28,993 nucleotides of DNA from Candidatus Taylorbacteria bacterium RIFCSPHIGHO2_02_FULL_44_12 (GCA_001822575.1 MHRM01000005.1:1-28993); one strand, 5' to 3'. Positions 1 through 7,881 are shown, numbered from the stretch's first letter. A program made the numbers and translations. Notes: a model not told the origin generated them from the sequence alone.

Positions 1-66
1 GGGCTCCGCAGAATGAAGAGGTCGGCATCTATATTGAAAGGATTCATGGTCAAATCAGGGCTGTGG
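1..66. other. Left edge, no gene identified
   Basis: Beyond the broken end of the transposase frame the minus strand stays open in another frame, with an ATG at 47 that would run off the window edge (it begins MNPFNIDADLF). I recognise no family in it. It may be the start of a neighbouring gene or simply the sequence that replaced the transposase C-terminus. Confidence 0.3.
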
Positions 67-477
67 TCAAGACGGGAGTTGGGTGAAGGTCAGTAAATAA
101 CCATCACTATCTACATGTTTTGCGTTGTATGGTCCCTGAAAAATAGTGCCGGAATGATCATACTTGAAATTATAGTACATGACATAAGCAGTACACAGTT
201 TGTGCACAAAGCGACTAATACCTCCTTCCACTATTTCTTTTACAGCTATATGAAAATGATTTGGCATCAAACAATACGCCACTATATCAACATATTGATC
301 TTGTCTTTCACAAAGAAAGGCGTCACTCTGTTTTAATATGTAAAAATGTAATGGTTTATTGCTATTTGCTATATATAGTAAGTATAAAAACCTTTGATAA
401 TCGATCTTATCAAGAAAGATTGGCGACTTATGAGCTCCACGATTATATATGTGATAATACTCATTAATTACAAACAT
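67..477 (-). pseudogene. REP-associated tyrosine transposase (RAYT, Y1_Tnp family), C-terminally truncated
   Basis: Y1/HUH transposases of the IS200-like RAYT group cut and join single-stranded DNA at REP-type hairpins, using a His-x-His metal site and one catalytic tyrosine. The sequence shows the family N-terminus (YYHIYNRG), the metal motif in MPNHFHIAV, and the segment LFQGPYNAKHVDSDGYLL or close to it. Intact relatives continue after this into a Tyr-Ile-His-x-Asn-Pro segment that holds the nucleophile. Here the frame reads TFTQ, then LPS and a stop, and the following DNA does not restore the motif in another frame, so the catalytic end is lost rather than shifted. I choose the ATG at 477. 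A TTG at 489 is in frame but lies inside the REP palindrome. Two palindromes sit directly upstream, as expected for a RAYT with its target repeats. Confidence 0.82.
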
Positions 478-482
478 AGTAT

Positions 483-505
483 TTAGCAAGGCGAGGCCTC
501 GCTAA
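483..505. repeat. REP-like palindrome, copy A
   Basis: The core GCGAGGCCTCGC (491-502) is a perfect palindrome, flanked by TTAGC on the left and TAA on the right. It lies just upstream of the RAYT start. The same core occurs at 580-591 in inverted orientation and at 7906-7917. Confidence 0.75.
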
Positions 506-578
506 GATCACCTTACCAAACCAAGATCAAATTATTTTGAAGAAATACTCAAGATTGGCTTAATTTTATTGAAATAAC

Positions 579-600
579 AGCGAGGCCTCGCCTCGCTAAA
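579..600. repeat. REP-like palindrome, copy B (inverted relative to copy A)
   Basis: The core GCGAGGCCTCGC is at 580-591, followed by CTCGCTAAA. Read on the minus strand it matches copy A (TTTAGC, a purine-rich insert, then the core). The inverted pair, about 75 bp apart, resembles the paired REP units mobilised by RAYT enzymes. Confidence 0.72.
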
Positions 601-613
601 CCGAACCGAACCA

Positions 614-653
614 AGAAAAAAGACCGCCTCTCGTACTCGCGAAAGACGGCCTT
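614..653 (-). terminator. Rho-independent terminator of the lipoprotein gene
   Basis: On the minus strand, arms 640-653 and 620-633 form a 14-bp stem with three G-U type pairs and a 6-nt loop (634-639), followed by TTTTTC (619-614). It lies about 55 nt after the lipoprotein stop codon, in the correct orientation. Confidence 0.8.
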
Positions 654-709
654 TTGAGGGAAAGAAGATCCCTCTCTACCGAGGCCTGACCTCGAGGTCC
701 GACCTTGTC

Positions 710-1699
710 CTATCGGCAATGCCCACAACGCCACCCTTGGCGATGCCCACCTCCACCTCCGATACTGAATCGGAAGCTAAACATTGGGCGTCGGCACGTC
801 CCGCATGAAGGTGGAGAGAAATGCTGCGGGGCGCGGTGAGGTGGCGCGTAATGAACTGGCGGCCTGTAATACCGAGGCGCTGGACGATAAACCGGTGGCC
901 TGTAGTATTGTGGAGGTGGCGGCGCGTACCGTGGCCGAACATAGATCGGCGGCGGATTGTCAACGACAATCTGCGGTGAAGTGTACCTAATGATTGGTCT
1001 TTCATACACCACTGGCGCTGGCCTCTCGTAGACAGGCGCCGGTTCCTCATACGCCTGCGTTTGAGCCGGTTCCGGCGAAGGCGCGTAAACCACCGGCTCT
1101 TCCTGCGCCTCTTCCTCCAAGTTCACCTTCTCCACAAAGATGACTTGAGCCTGCGCCTGTTGCACATTCACATTCACAGTTTGACTGACTGAAGAAGGTG
1201 TATGCTCCCGCTCTTCTTCCATGTAAACAAATTGTGGCGAAGGAGACTGCAGAGCAGATGGAGGAGGTTGAGGTGCTGGTGGCGCTGGCACAATGCGCCG
1301 TGGTTGCGCTTTTGGCGCGACCGCGATTGGTGGCGGAGCTGCCTTAGGCTTAGGCGGTTGGGCCTTGGGCACAATCGCCACTGGTGGTGACGACGATACT
1401 GTGGTTGCCGGACCACACGTTGCGCAACCGTTTGTTCCCAGCGAACGATAATAATTGCCTTGCCCATCGGTGTACATTTCTGTACCCGAGTCCCATGTTA
1501 GCCCTGGGAGCGGTTGCCCTTGCGGCGTCTGCCCGCCGTAGTCCGGCTGCCGTTGCTGGGCTGGATCGGCGGCGGCCGCGTAATTCGGCGGCTGCCCCTG
1601 CGCCGAGGGCGGCTGTTGGCCGGCGGCCGTCAACTCGCACCCAGTAATCAAACCCAAGCTCAAAACTGCGATTGATTGTAAAAAAACTTTCGTTCTCAT
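710..1699 (-). CDS. Proline-rich putative lipoprotein with CxxC pairs
   Basis: No specific family is recognised. The N-terminus is a lipoprotein signal: MRTK, a hydrophobic stretch, then the lipobox LITGC, with the Cys at about residue 21 from the ATG at 1699. The body is low complexity and rich in Pro, Gln, Ala and Tyr (repeated APPPP, PAPVYERP and YRPPV-like segments), suggesting an extended surface protein that spans the cell wall. There are three Cys pairs: CATC about residue 95 and, near the C-terminus, CGTC and CGHC. The last two enclose a GGGGG segment and could bind metal or form disulfides. A GTG at 1711 is also in frame and lies 5 nt after a TATTAT box, so the true start is uncertain. 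The gene is visibly richer in GC than its surroundings. It has its own terminator (614-653) and follows ligA by about 120 nt. Confidence 0.72.
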   Translation of the reverse strand: MRTKVFLQSIAVLSLGLITGCELTAAGQQPPSAQGQPPNYAAAADPAQQRQPDYGGQTPQGQPLPGLTWDSGTEMYTDGQGNYYRSLGTNGCATCGPATTVSSSPPVAIVPKAQPPKPKAAPPPIAVAPKAQPRRIVPAPPAPQPPPSALQSPSPQFVYMEEEREHTPSSVSQTVNVNVQQAQAQVIFVEKVNLEEEAQEEPVVYAPSPEPAQTQAYEEPAPVYERPAPVVYERPIIRYTSPQIVVDNPPPIYVRPRYAPPPPQYYRPPVYRPAPRYYRPPVHYAPPHRAPQHFSPPSCGTCRRPMFSFRFSIGGGGGHRQGWRCGHCR

Positions 1700-1816
1700 T
1701 TCGAAACTCACTTTCTATAATAGGCCCATTTCAAGGCCTTTTTGTTTGTTTTTCTGACATTCTGAATGCAAAAAAGTTATCTTTCTAGCAAACAGACCTG
1801 CCCAGAGAGTATCAGA

Positions 1817-3973
1817 TTACTTGGTATTTGTCAATGATAGGAAATCTTTCTCGTCTATGATCTTCACCCCCAGATTTCTGGCTTTTTCTAGCTTGGAGCC
1901 GCCATCTAGACCAGCCACAACATATGAAGTCTTCCGAGAAACCGAGTTTGATATGTCACCCCCCCTTTGACGAACCAGAGCCTGGGCCGATTGACGCGAC
2001 AAACTCGGCAAAGTACCAGTGAAGACAAAAGATTTGCCTTGAAGCGGTTTATTTTCATCATTTTTTTCTTGAATGATTCTAGTATGTTTAAGAAGTCCGA
2101 CCAGTAATTTTCTATTGTCTTTATTCTTGAACCATTCATACAAAGAAAGAGCCACGACTGGACCAACGCCGTTTATTGATTCAAAATCCAAAACCGATGC
2201 CCGACCCAAGATCTCCAAAGCCGAACCCTTCCCCGCTTTTTCTTGAAAATATCTCGCCAAATCGTAAGCCGTTTCCGCTCCAACATGGGGAATAGAAAGA
2301 GCCGCCAAAAATCTGGGCAAGGTTATGGTGCGAGATTTGTCTATGGCTTGAATAAGATTGTCGGCTGATTTTTCGGCGAACCTAGGCATGGCCAAAAGAT
2401 CGCCTTTTTTCAGAGTAAAAATATCTTCATATGAAGAGATCAAACCTTCATCCAACAAAGCGTCTATGACTTTTGGTCCTAGGCCATCAATGTCAAAACA
2501 GTGTTTGGAAATAAAATAATAAAACTTTCTTTTTTGCTGGGAATATGAATCCTTGTTAATACACCGCCATGCAACTTGTCCTGGAATGCGTTCTATTCTG
2601 CCATCTCCACCACAAGCAGGAATATGTCTTGGCCAATCAAAAGGCTTACTTGAATCAGCCCGCATTTCTTTGACCACACCAACAACACTTGGTATGACAT
2701 CCCCGGCTTTTTTGAGAATAACCGTATCTCCAATCCGTGCATCCACCCGTCGTATCTCATCTTCATTGTGAAGGGTCGCTCTAGAAACGACAGAACCTCC
2801 GATGGAAACTGGCTCAAGAATAGCCACCGGCGTAACAACCCCCGTCCGACCGACCTGAAAAACTATATCCTTCAATATCGTAGTAACTTCCTGGCTAGGA
2901 AATTTGAAGGCAATGCCCCAACGCGGGGCCTTGCCCGTATAACCCAGAATGTCCTGATAAGACTTTTCGTCTACTTTTACCACAATACCATCTGCCCAAT
3001 AATCTTGCTTGGACATTTTTTCCTGCCATTCACCCCAATATGAAATAACCTCATTGATGTCACCACAATGCTTGTAATATTTATTGACCTTGAAACCTAG
3101 CGAGTCCAAAATTTCCAATTCAGCTTCTTGAGTATTCGGGAAGGCGGTGGAGGCATTCATGCCTCGGTATGTCCGCAGGCGATTTTCAGCAGAAAATCGC
3201 CGAGGATTAGAAGACTTTTCCACGGAAAAGTCTCCGCGTACCGAGGAATGAATGCCTCCACCGCCCATCTTCGCAATATCATAAACAAAAGAATCCAAAT
3301 GACGCTCGGCCACAATCTTCGGATCTAGCTGACGGATAGAGCCAGCCGCCAAGTTGCGAGGATTGGCAAAAGCTTCCAATCCTTGTTTCAAGCGCTTTTT
3401 ATTCAAGTGTTCCAGGGTACTTTTGGCCATCCATATTTCCCCTTCCACAACAATAGAAACAGGTTTTGATAATACTAGTGGAATTGATTGAATAGTTTTG
3501 ACATTTTCAGTAACATTTTCTCCGATCACACCATTGCCGCGAGTAGCCGCTATTTTCAAGTGGCCTTTTTCGTATGTCATGACTATCTTCAGCCCATCTA
3601 TCTTATGTTCGCAAACATAGGTCGGCCGAGGATCCGATATTCCTGCTTGTGCCAAAAATCTCTTGACCCTCTCGTCAAAGGCAAACATTTCTTCCGGATC
3701 AAAAGCATCGTTGAATGACCACTGCGGTATTTCGTGGCGAATCTTTTCAAATGCCGCTAGAGGCGCTCCTCCGACTCTTTGTGATGGAGAATCCGGTGTA
3801 ATTAATTCCGGATATTGATCTTCTATCTGGACCAATTCATGCTTGAGAGAGTCCAAGGCCTGTTCAGATATCTCTTGTTTGTCCAGAACATGGTACTGAT
3901 AACGATGATGTTCTATGGCTTGTTTGAGCTTGTTTAGTCGTTGAATAACAGCTTTTGGCGCACCTTTTTTCAT
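1817..3973 (-). CDS. ligA: NAD+-dependent DNA ligase LigA with an in-frame palindromic insertion
   Basis: Seals nicks in duplex DNA using NAD+, in replication and repair. The adenylation lysine lies in KIDG (about residue 122), followed by the nucleotide-binding segment RGNGVIGENVT. The OB-fold, helix-hairpin-helix repeats (FDIDGLGPKVID, PHVGAETA) and a C-terminal BRCT domain (QRGGDISNSVSRKTSYVVAG) are all present. At 718 aa it is longer than the usual 660-680 aa. About 41 of the extra residues (roughly 236-277) are encoded by a 123-bp inverted-repeat element at 3143-3265 between the adenylation-domain strands, and the frame is kept. The zinc finger is degraded: the usual CPxC and CxxxxC pairs read IPAC and CINKDS, leaving two of four cysteines. 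The ATG at 3973 is preferred over the GTG at 3976. No clear Shine-Dalgarno is seen. Confidence 0.95.
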   Translation of the reverse strand: MKKGAPKAVIQRLNKLKQAIEHHRYQYHVLDKQEISEQALDSLKHELVQIEDQYPELITPDSPSQRVGGAPLAAFEKIRHEIPQWSFNDAFDPEEMFAFDERVKRFLAQAGISDPRPTYVCEHKIDGLKIVMTYEKGHLKIAATRGNGVIGENVTENVKTIQSIPLVLSKPVSIVVEGEIWMAKSTLEHLNKKRLKQGLEAFANPRNLAAGSIRQLDPKIVAERHLDSFVYDIAKMGGGGIHSSVRGDFSVEKSSNPRRFSAENRLRTYRGMNASTAFPNTQEAELEILDSLGFKVNKYYKHCGDINEVISYWGEWQEKMSKQDYWADGIVVKVDEKSYQDILGYTGKAPRWGIAFKFPSQEVTTILKDIVFQVGRTGVVTPVAILEPVSIGGSVVSRATLHNEDEIRRVDARIGDTVILKKAGDVIPSVVGVVKEMRADSSKPFDWPRHIPACGGDGRIERIPGQVAWRCINKDSYSQQKRKFYYFISKHCFDIDGLGPKVIDALLDEGLISSYEDIFTLKKGDLLAMPRFAEKSADNLIQAIDKSRTITLPRFLAALSIPHVGAETAYDLARYFQEKAGKGSALEILGRASVLDFESINGVGPVVALSLYEWFKNKDNRKLLVGLLKHTRIIQEKNDENKPLQGKSFVFTGTLPSLSRQSAQALVRQRGGDISNSVSRKTSYVVAGLDGGSKLEKARNLGVKIIDEKDFLSLTNTK
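3143..3265. repeat. 123-bp palindromic element inserted in frame in ligA
   Basis: The terminal arms 3143-3169 and 3239-3265 are 27 nt long and complementary with one mismatch. Inside are two more hairpins: 3178-3187 with 3192-3201 (10 bp, loop AGCA) and 3212-3221 with 3224-3233 (10 bp, loop AC). The whole could fold as a cloverleaf or cruciform. The length is exactly 41 codons and the minus-strand reading frame has no stop. It encodes a low-complexity Gly/Ser/Arg-rich peptide (MGGGGIHSSV ... YRGMNASTAF) absent from ordinary LigA. Confidence 0.85.
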
Positions 3974-4053
3974 CACTTAACGATACCATAGTCTATGTCA
4001 TTTCCGCGAAAGTGAGCAGAAGTGGCTAACGGTAAACAAACGCCCAAAGCCGC

Positions 4054-4152
4054 ATCATCTCCTTCACAAACCCGATTTTTAAAAAAATAAAGATTATATC
4101 TTGTATACAACTCGCGCACTGCTAAAGAATCAGGATTTGTGAAGGAGATGAT
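4054..4152. repeat. Inverted-repeat element between ligA and the pilus genes
   Basis: The 17-nt arms 4054-4070 and 4136-4152 (ATCATCTCCTTCACAAA and its complement) are perfect. Weaker complementarity extends outward (CGCCC/GGGCG and GTAAA/TTTAC) to roughly 4032-4172. The interior is AT-rich. It fills most of the 200-nt gap between the ligA start and the last pilus gene, and may also end pilus transcription. I see no gene in this gap. Confidence 0.7.
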
Positions 4153-4176
4153 CGGCGGAGGGCGGAGGTTTGCTAT

Positions 4177-4686
4177 TTACTGATAAGTCAACTGTAGCGC
4201 GCGCTCAACGATCCGAGGACTGGTGATATCCGGACCGAAGGTAAGAGCATTGCATATGTTATAGCCGCGCGATTGGATGATTGTCCGGAAGGCTCCTGTG
4301 TTGTCGTAATATTCAACTATAGATACTACCGCGCAACCATAAGTAAATCCCAAATTGAAAGAAGTCTGTTGAGCATTTGGATGAGGTATGCCTCCCGAAT
4401 CCGTATAGGTAAATTCCGTGAAAGTCGGGGCCGGAGGTTTTACCGCTCCCGCATTGCAGTTTATCGTCCCAGGACTAGAGCTCGCCAAAGCCCCAAAGTT
4501 GCCTGCCGCGCACTCTATGCCGCTATCCGCCGCGTATAGAGCGTATATAGAATCCCGAGCTGTGGCTGAAAGAATATATTGTTTACGGCTGACCGAAAGG
4601 ATAAAAACCGCTACTCCCAATACCAAAGACGCAGTCAAAACCGCGAAGAGTAGAGTGTAACCACGAGATGAAGAAAAGTATTTCAT
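4177..4686 (-). CDS. PilX-like minor prepilin-family protein
   Basis: Probable minor component of the type IV pilus or its assembly complex. The N-terminus from the ATG at 4686 is MKYFSSSRGYTLLFAVLTAS, followed by a hydrophobic helix. It is then followed by YAADSGIECA, the AxSGxxxA-type segment seen after the helix of PilX-like proteins. It lacks the canonical G-FTxxE processing site (RGYTLLF instead), so cleavage by PilD is uncertain. The start is set by the preceding gene, whose stop lies 1 nt before this ATG; an upstream in-frame ATG would overlap that gene by 40 nt. It is the last gene of the pilus cluster. The globular part has several Cys and is otherwise unfamiliar. Confidence 0.72.
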   Translation of the reverse strand: MKYFSSSRGYTLLFAVLTASLVLGVAVFILSVSRKQYILSATARDSIYALYAADSGIECAAGNFGALASSSPGTINCNAGAVKPPAPTFTEFTYTDSGGIPHPNAQQTSFNLGFTYGCAVVSIVEYYDNTGAFRTIIQSRGYNICNALTFGPDITSPRIVERALQLTYQ

Positions 4687-4687
4687 A

Positions 4688-5224
4688 TTATCGGCTAGTA
4701 TTGAGCAATTGGCTGGACACTTCCACTTCATTTGAAATCACGCCGTCATTCCAGGAAACAACCACCGTAGCTCGCACTTCCTTGTCCGCGGACACCGGAG
4801 TGAGATAAAAATACCGTGAAAATCCGGCGGCGGTAGAACCCGGCCCATGCCCATAACCATCGCTGACCAAATACAAGGGACAAGCCGCCTGCAGACAACT
4901 GACTATTGGCATGCTATCCACCCCACTGGCATCACAAGTCGTCGTATCGCCGACACCATTACGCACACAGCCAGTCATATCGTAAGGATTGTCCAACCAA
5001 TGATCCGGACCATTCAAGGCCAAATTATTATCTCGCATGTTTTTTATCATTTCAATGCTTTCTTGAGCTAGATACGAGGCTATCATCTGATTACGAGCGT
5101 AAACAGCCGCCCGCAGACCTTTGCTGGCTACCACCAGGGGTCCGGCAATAGCTATCATCAAGACCGTGATAGCTACTAGAGTCTCCACTATCGTAAAACC
5201 GCCATTATTGATGTTATTTTTCAT
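4688..5224 (-). CDS. Type IV minor prepilin (PilV/GspI-like)
   Basis: Carries a classic class III signal: a short basic leader ending in GG, then FTIVETLVAITVLMIAIAG with Glu at position +5, so PilD should cleave after the second Gly. After the helix comes YLAQESIEMIKNMRDNN, a segment typical of PilV/GspI-like minor pilins. The C-terminal domain contains an alternating strand pattern (ATVVVSWNDG, NEVEVSSQLL). The ATG overlaps the stop of the preceding prepilin gene (ATGA), showing translational coupling. The likely role is initiation or tip formation together with the neighbouring minor prepilins. The subfamily is inferred from the N-terminus and gene order only. Confidence 0.82.
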   Translation of the reverse strand: MKNNINNGGFTIVETLVAITVLMIAIAGPLVVASKGLRAAVYARNQMIASYLAQESIEMIKNMRDNNLALNGPDHWLDNPYDMTGCVRNGVGDTTTCDASGVDSMPIVSCLQAACPLYLVSDGYGHGPGSTAAGFSRYFYLTPVSADKEVRATVVVSWNDGVISNEVEVSSQLLNTSR

Positions 5225-5889
5225 GGTATTCTAGCTGAAATGGTTGTTTGAATATCAAAATAAGTCCGTTCTTTTTCTCGTGTGCCAGCATAGCCAACCA
5301 AACGGATAAAAGTCCTCGGGAATGGCTGGGTGTTCTGGTCGTAAGAGACTCCCAAACGATAGTCCGTGACCGTGACATTGGGAGATATGACAGATACATA
5401 CGCCACATCACCGGTATTATTTGGGTTGATAATGTCGCCACAAAGGCTCTTCTCGGCCTTCTCCAGCTGCCAACGGGGAGATCCATTAGTTCCGGTATTT
5501 TCAAAACGATAAACGAATATCAGTCGACAATGCGGAACACTGATATTGTCCACTTTGGAAGATTCAAAAGCGATCAATTGGCCTTGGTTGGCCGCGCAAG
5601 ATCGCGATGCCAATGAATCGTTGGTTCCCGTCGTCCACTGATCAGTCGTCTCACAATGATACGAAGACCCAACTCTCAATTCCCGCGAAACTGCGTCTAG
5701 GGCAAAATTGAGGTTGGTCATGGCCGCCTGCAATGTTTGGGCTTTTCTATTGGCATCAATGATCTTGACCAAGGCCCCCAGAGATACAACAGCTACTACG
5801 GAAAATATACCTAGAGCCACAATAATTTCAATCAGGGTAAAACCTTTCTGGAGGTTAATGGTTAATGGTTGATAGTTAATAGTTTTCAT
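5221..5889 (-). CDS. Type IV minor prepilin (PilW/GspJ-like)
   Basis: The leader MKTINYQPLTINLQKG is followed by FTLIEIIVALGIFSVVAVVS, the processing site and hydrophobic helix of a type IV prepilin. At 222 aa, with the downstream segment ALDAVSRELR, it fits PilW/GspJ-like minor pilins. The leader itself is encoded by degenerate 7-nt tandem repeats (AACTATT/AACTATC/AACCATT on the minus strand) that continue upstream into the intergenic region. The leader sequence therefore seems to come from repeat expansion. Its stop overlaps the start of the next prepilin gene. Four Cys in the globular domain may form disulfides. Confidence 0.82.
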   Translation of the reverse strand: MKTINYQPLTINLQKGFTLIEIIVALGIFSVVAVVSLGALVKIIDANRKAQTLQAAMTNLNFALDAVSRELRVGSSYHCETTDQWTTGTNDSLASRSCAANQGQLIAFESSKVDNISVPHCRLIFVYRFENTGTNGSPRWQLEKAEKSLCGDIINPNNTGDVAYVSVISPNVTVTDYRLGVSYDQNTQPFPRTFIRLVGYAGTREKERTYFDIQTTISARIP

Positions 5890-5938
5890 AATCCCTATTC
5901 CTAATTCCTAATTCATACTTCATACTTCATACTTCCTC
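5853..5938. repeat. Degenerate heptanucleotide tandem repeats across a prepilin start
   Basis: On the minus strand three blocks share a period of 7: GAAGTAT three times, GAATTAG twice followed by diverged units, then AACTATT, AACTATC, AACCATT, AACCATT. The array covers the upstream region, the start codon (5889) and the first codons of the prepilin gene. It resembles the short tandemly repeated repetitive sequences known from cyanobacteria. Confidence 0.75.
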
Positions 5939-5947
5939 ATTCCTGCC

Positions 5948-6541
5948 TCACTCTCCAACAGATATCTGTCCATTATCCCTGACGACCACGGTCCTTATCC
6001 CTCCGCCCGTGCCCTCCAGAGTAACCATGGCATACGAGCTTCCACAGACGCCATTGGCGCAAATTATGGCATCTGGATTGGGTCTCTTGAATGTAACATC
6101 CAGTTGAGCCGGCGAAGAAGGTGCCGTGCAAGATCCCGGACCAGAACCAGAGCAAACAGATAATATTTTGGCTCCCCTTTTGATTGAATATGTACTGACT
6201 ACAAGATCGCCGCCATCATAATAATTATTACCATTGATATCCACGAAAAATGTCAAAACACGGTTATTGTTCAGTCCGCTCGTTTCTGGACTAAAATCAA
6301 CCCCATAGGAATATTGAAAAGGATTAGTGCCGGTCCCAGCATTCTTGACGCTCAATCCATAAGTCTGGGCTGTACGGATGGTCAAAGCCACATCGTAAGC
6401 CAGATCAGTCAGCAACACGCTCTGGTTGAAATTGCCGTATTTGGTCACCAAAAGAAGAGTCATGAATGTGAATATGCCCAATGACACCATCAGCTCAACA
6501 AGAGTGAAGCCCCGTCGAATGAAATGTTTGGTTGAGCTCAT
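5948..6541 (-). CDS. Type IV minor prepilin (FimT/GspH-like)
   Basis: MSSTKHFIRRG precedes FTLVELMVSLGIFTFMTLLL, a canonical prepilin cleavage site with Glu at +5. The C-terminus GGIRTVVVRDNGQISVG resembles the final strands of GspH/FimT proteins. Several in-frame starts exist: ATG at 6547, 1 nt after the pilD stop; ATG at 6541; and a TTG at 6559 inside pilD. I prefer 6541 because a perfect TATAAT (6548-6553) ends 6 nt before it, the spacing seen at several other genes here; 6547 would add only Met-Thr. The domain includes VDINGNNYYDGGD, an Asp/Asn-rich loop that could bind calcium. Confidence 0.82.
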   Translation of the reverse strand: MSSTKHFIRRGFTLVELMVSLGIFTFMTLLLVTKYGNFNQSVLLTDLAYDVALTIRTAQTYGLSVKNAGTGTNPFQYSYGVDFSPETSGLNNNRVLTFFVDINGNNYYDGGDLVVSTYSIKRGAKILSVCSGSGPGSCTAPSSPAQLDVTFKRPNPDAIICANGVCGSSYAMVTLEGTGGGIRTVVVRDNGQISVGE

Positions 6542-6548
6542 AGTCATA

Positions 6549-7352
6549 TTATATACCAAAGTACGACTTGAAGAGAGAAGTTATCGTGCCCACATCCAAG
6601 ACTTTAACACCAAAAAGCAAAACGATATACATTCCCAAAATGAGATATGGACCAAAAGGTATTTCTGTCTTTGACTTGAATTTCCTATAAGTTGAAAACA
6701 TCCATATCAGGCTAACTCCGGTAGCAATCCAAAAGGCCAGAACAACGGCATTTATTCCCCCATTCAAGCCCAAGAGCCAGCCAATGCCTACCATTAGCTT
6801 GGCATCTCCCAACCCCATCCATATTCCTTTGGAAAATAACCATAACAGAAAAAATGGCAGGGCCAGAATAGGGCCGGCCAGAATATCCCAAACATTAGGA
6901 AGATGAAACCAGGTTGAACCGCCGATAAAAAGATGAATAAATGCCACGGCTATGAATATGTAGGAAAACTGGTCTGGAATGATTTTGTGTTTGATATCGT
7001 ATACGGAAATAACGATTAAGAGGCATGTTACAAAAAGATAAAGTCCTGAAGAAAATAACCCTGAACCAGAATCCAAAGGAAATCTTAATAAAATTAAAGT
7101 AAATATAATTCCTGCCGAAAATTCAACCAGGGGGTATTGCCATGATATTTTGCTTTTGCAGGTATGGCACGAACCTCTTTGGACCACAAAACTCAAAAGC
7201 GGGATCAACTCTTTCCATTTCAAATGAGCGCCACAAGACAAACATTTTGATCTCCCGCCTATTCCCACGCCAGTATTGAAACGCAGAGATAGAACATTGA
7301 GAAAACTGCCTATGATGGCTCCGACCGCGAAGGAAAAGATCAGAGGAAACAT
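6549..7352 (-). CDS. pilD: Prepilin peptidase / N-methyltransferase PilD
   Basis: Integral membrane aspartic protease that removes prepilin leaders and methylates the new N-terminus. The N-terminal half has GSFLNVLSLR and the zinc-type cysteine pairs CLSC and CHTC around the cytoplasmic methyltransferase loop. The catalytic aspartates are in VYDIKHKIIPD (about residue 120) and GLGDAKLM (about 185). The remaining sequence is a series of hydrophobic helices. Length (267 aa) and motif order match bifunctional PilD, so both activities are probably intact. It lies among the prepilin genes it should process. The upstream start context has no Shine-Dalgarno. Confidence 0.95.
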   Translation of the reverse strand: MFPLIFSFAVGAIIGSFLNVLSLRFNTGVGIGGRSKCLSCGAHLKWKELIPLLSFVVQRGSCHTCKSKISWQYPLVEFSAGIIFTLILLRFPLDSGSGLFSSGLYLFVTCLLIVISVYDIKHKIIPDQFSYIFIAVAFIHLFIGGSTWFHLPNVWDILAGPILALPFFLLWLFSKGIWMGLGDAKLMVGIGWLLGLNGGINAVVLAFWIATGVSLIWMFSTYRKFKSKTEIPFGPYLILGMYIVLLFGVKVLDVGTITSLFKSYFGI

Positions 7353-7382
7353 TTGAAGGATGTTTGGATTATGAATAGGATC

Positions 7383-7874
7383 TTAATTTGGTCCGAGGCA
7401 GTATTCCAACTGATTGTTGGTAGCATCAATATAACAGCTGAATGTGACGAAGGCTGGTTTACTGGCATCCTTGATCCCATCTTTCAAGACCTCATTGGTA
7501 TTTTCCAGTTTTGTATGTAATACATAATTTGTGTGTGTAGTTGTATCAACAGCATAATCATAAGTAGTGCCAGCCGGAGGATTGGGAATACTAGATATAT
7601 AACTTTGAAGAGTTATACCAGACGGACAACCATTATTGGCGCTTAGAGCCAATGTGGCTGGATATTGTTTGCACCTGTCAAAGAAAAGAGCCATAGTCAG
7701 CTGCAGTTGGCCAATATCCGATATCCGCTTGGCATCCCTAGCCTTGCCTCTGGACTGCGAAAGATTTGTCATGATGATACCTGTCAAAAGAGCGATGATG
7801 GCGATCACGACCATTAGTTCTACGAGAGTGAAAGCCTGAATCCTGGAACGAACATGCGAATGTGGTTTTTTCAT
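7383..7874 (-). CDS. Type IV pilin (PilA/PilE-like) with Ala at the cleavage site
   Basis: MKKPHSHVRSRIQA is followed by FTLVELMVVIAIIALLTGII, a typical pilin helix with Glu at +5. The residue before the predicted cut is Ala rather than the usual Gly, a tolerated but less common variant. ARDAKRISDIGQLQLTMALF after the helix is typical of GspG/PilE-like pilins in this group. Two Cys pairs (CKQYP...CPSG and CYIDATNNQLEYC) suggest a disulfide-closed C-terminal loop. It has its own promoter: a perfect extended -10 ends 7 nt before ATG 7874, and a perfect 36-bp palindrome covers the -35 region. It is therefore probably transcribed separately from the upstream pilin. Confidence 0.87.
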   Translation of the reverse strand: MKKPHSHVRSRIQAFTLVELMVVIAIIALLTGIIMTNLSQSRGKARDAKRISDIGQLQLTMALFFDRCKQYPATLALSANNGCPSGITLQSYISSIPNPPAGTTYDYAVDTTTHTNYVLHTKLENTNEVLKDGIKDASKPAFVTFSCYIDATNNQLEYCLGPN

Positions 7875-7881
7875 GCCTTGA

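Noticed and set aside
1720..1745. AGGCC...GGCCT hairpin followed by T-rich sequence on the + strand
   Set aside because: It has terminator form on the + strand but no + strand gene ends there; the stem is only about 5 bp. Possibly fortuitous.
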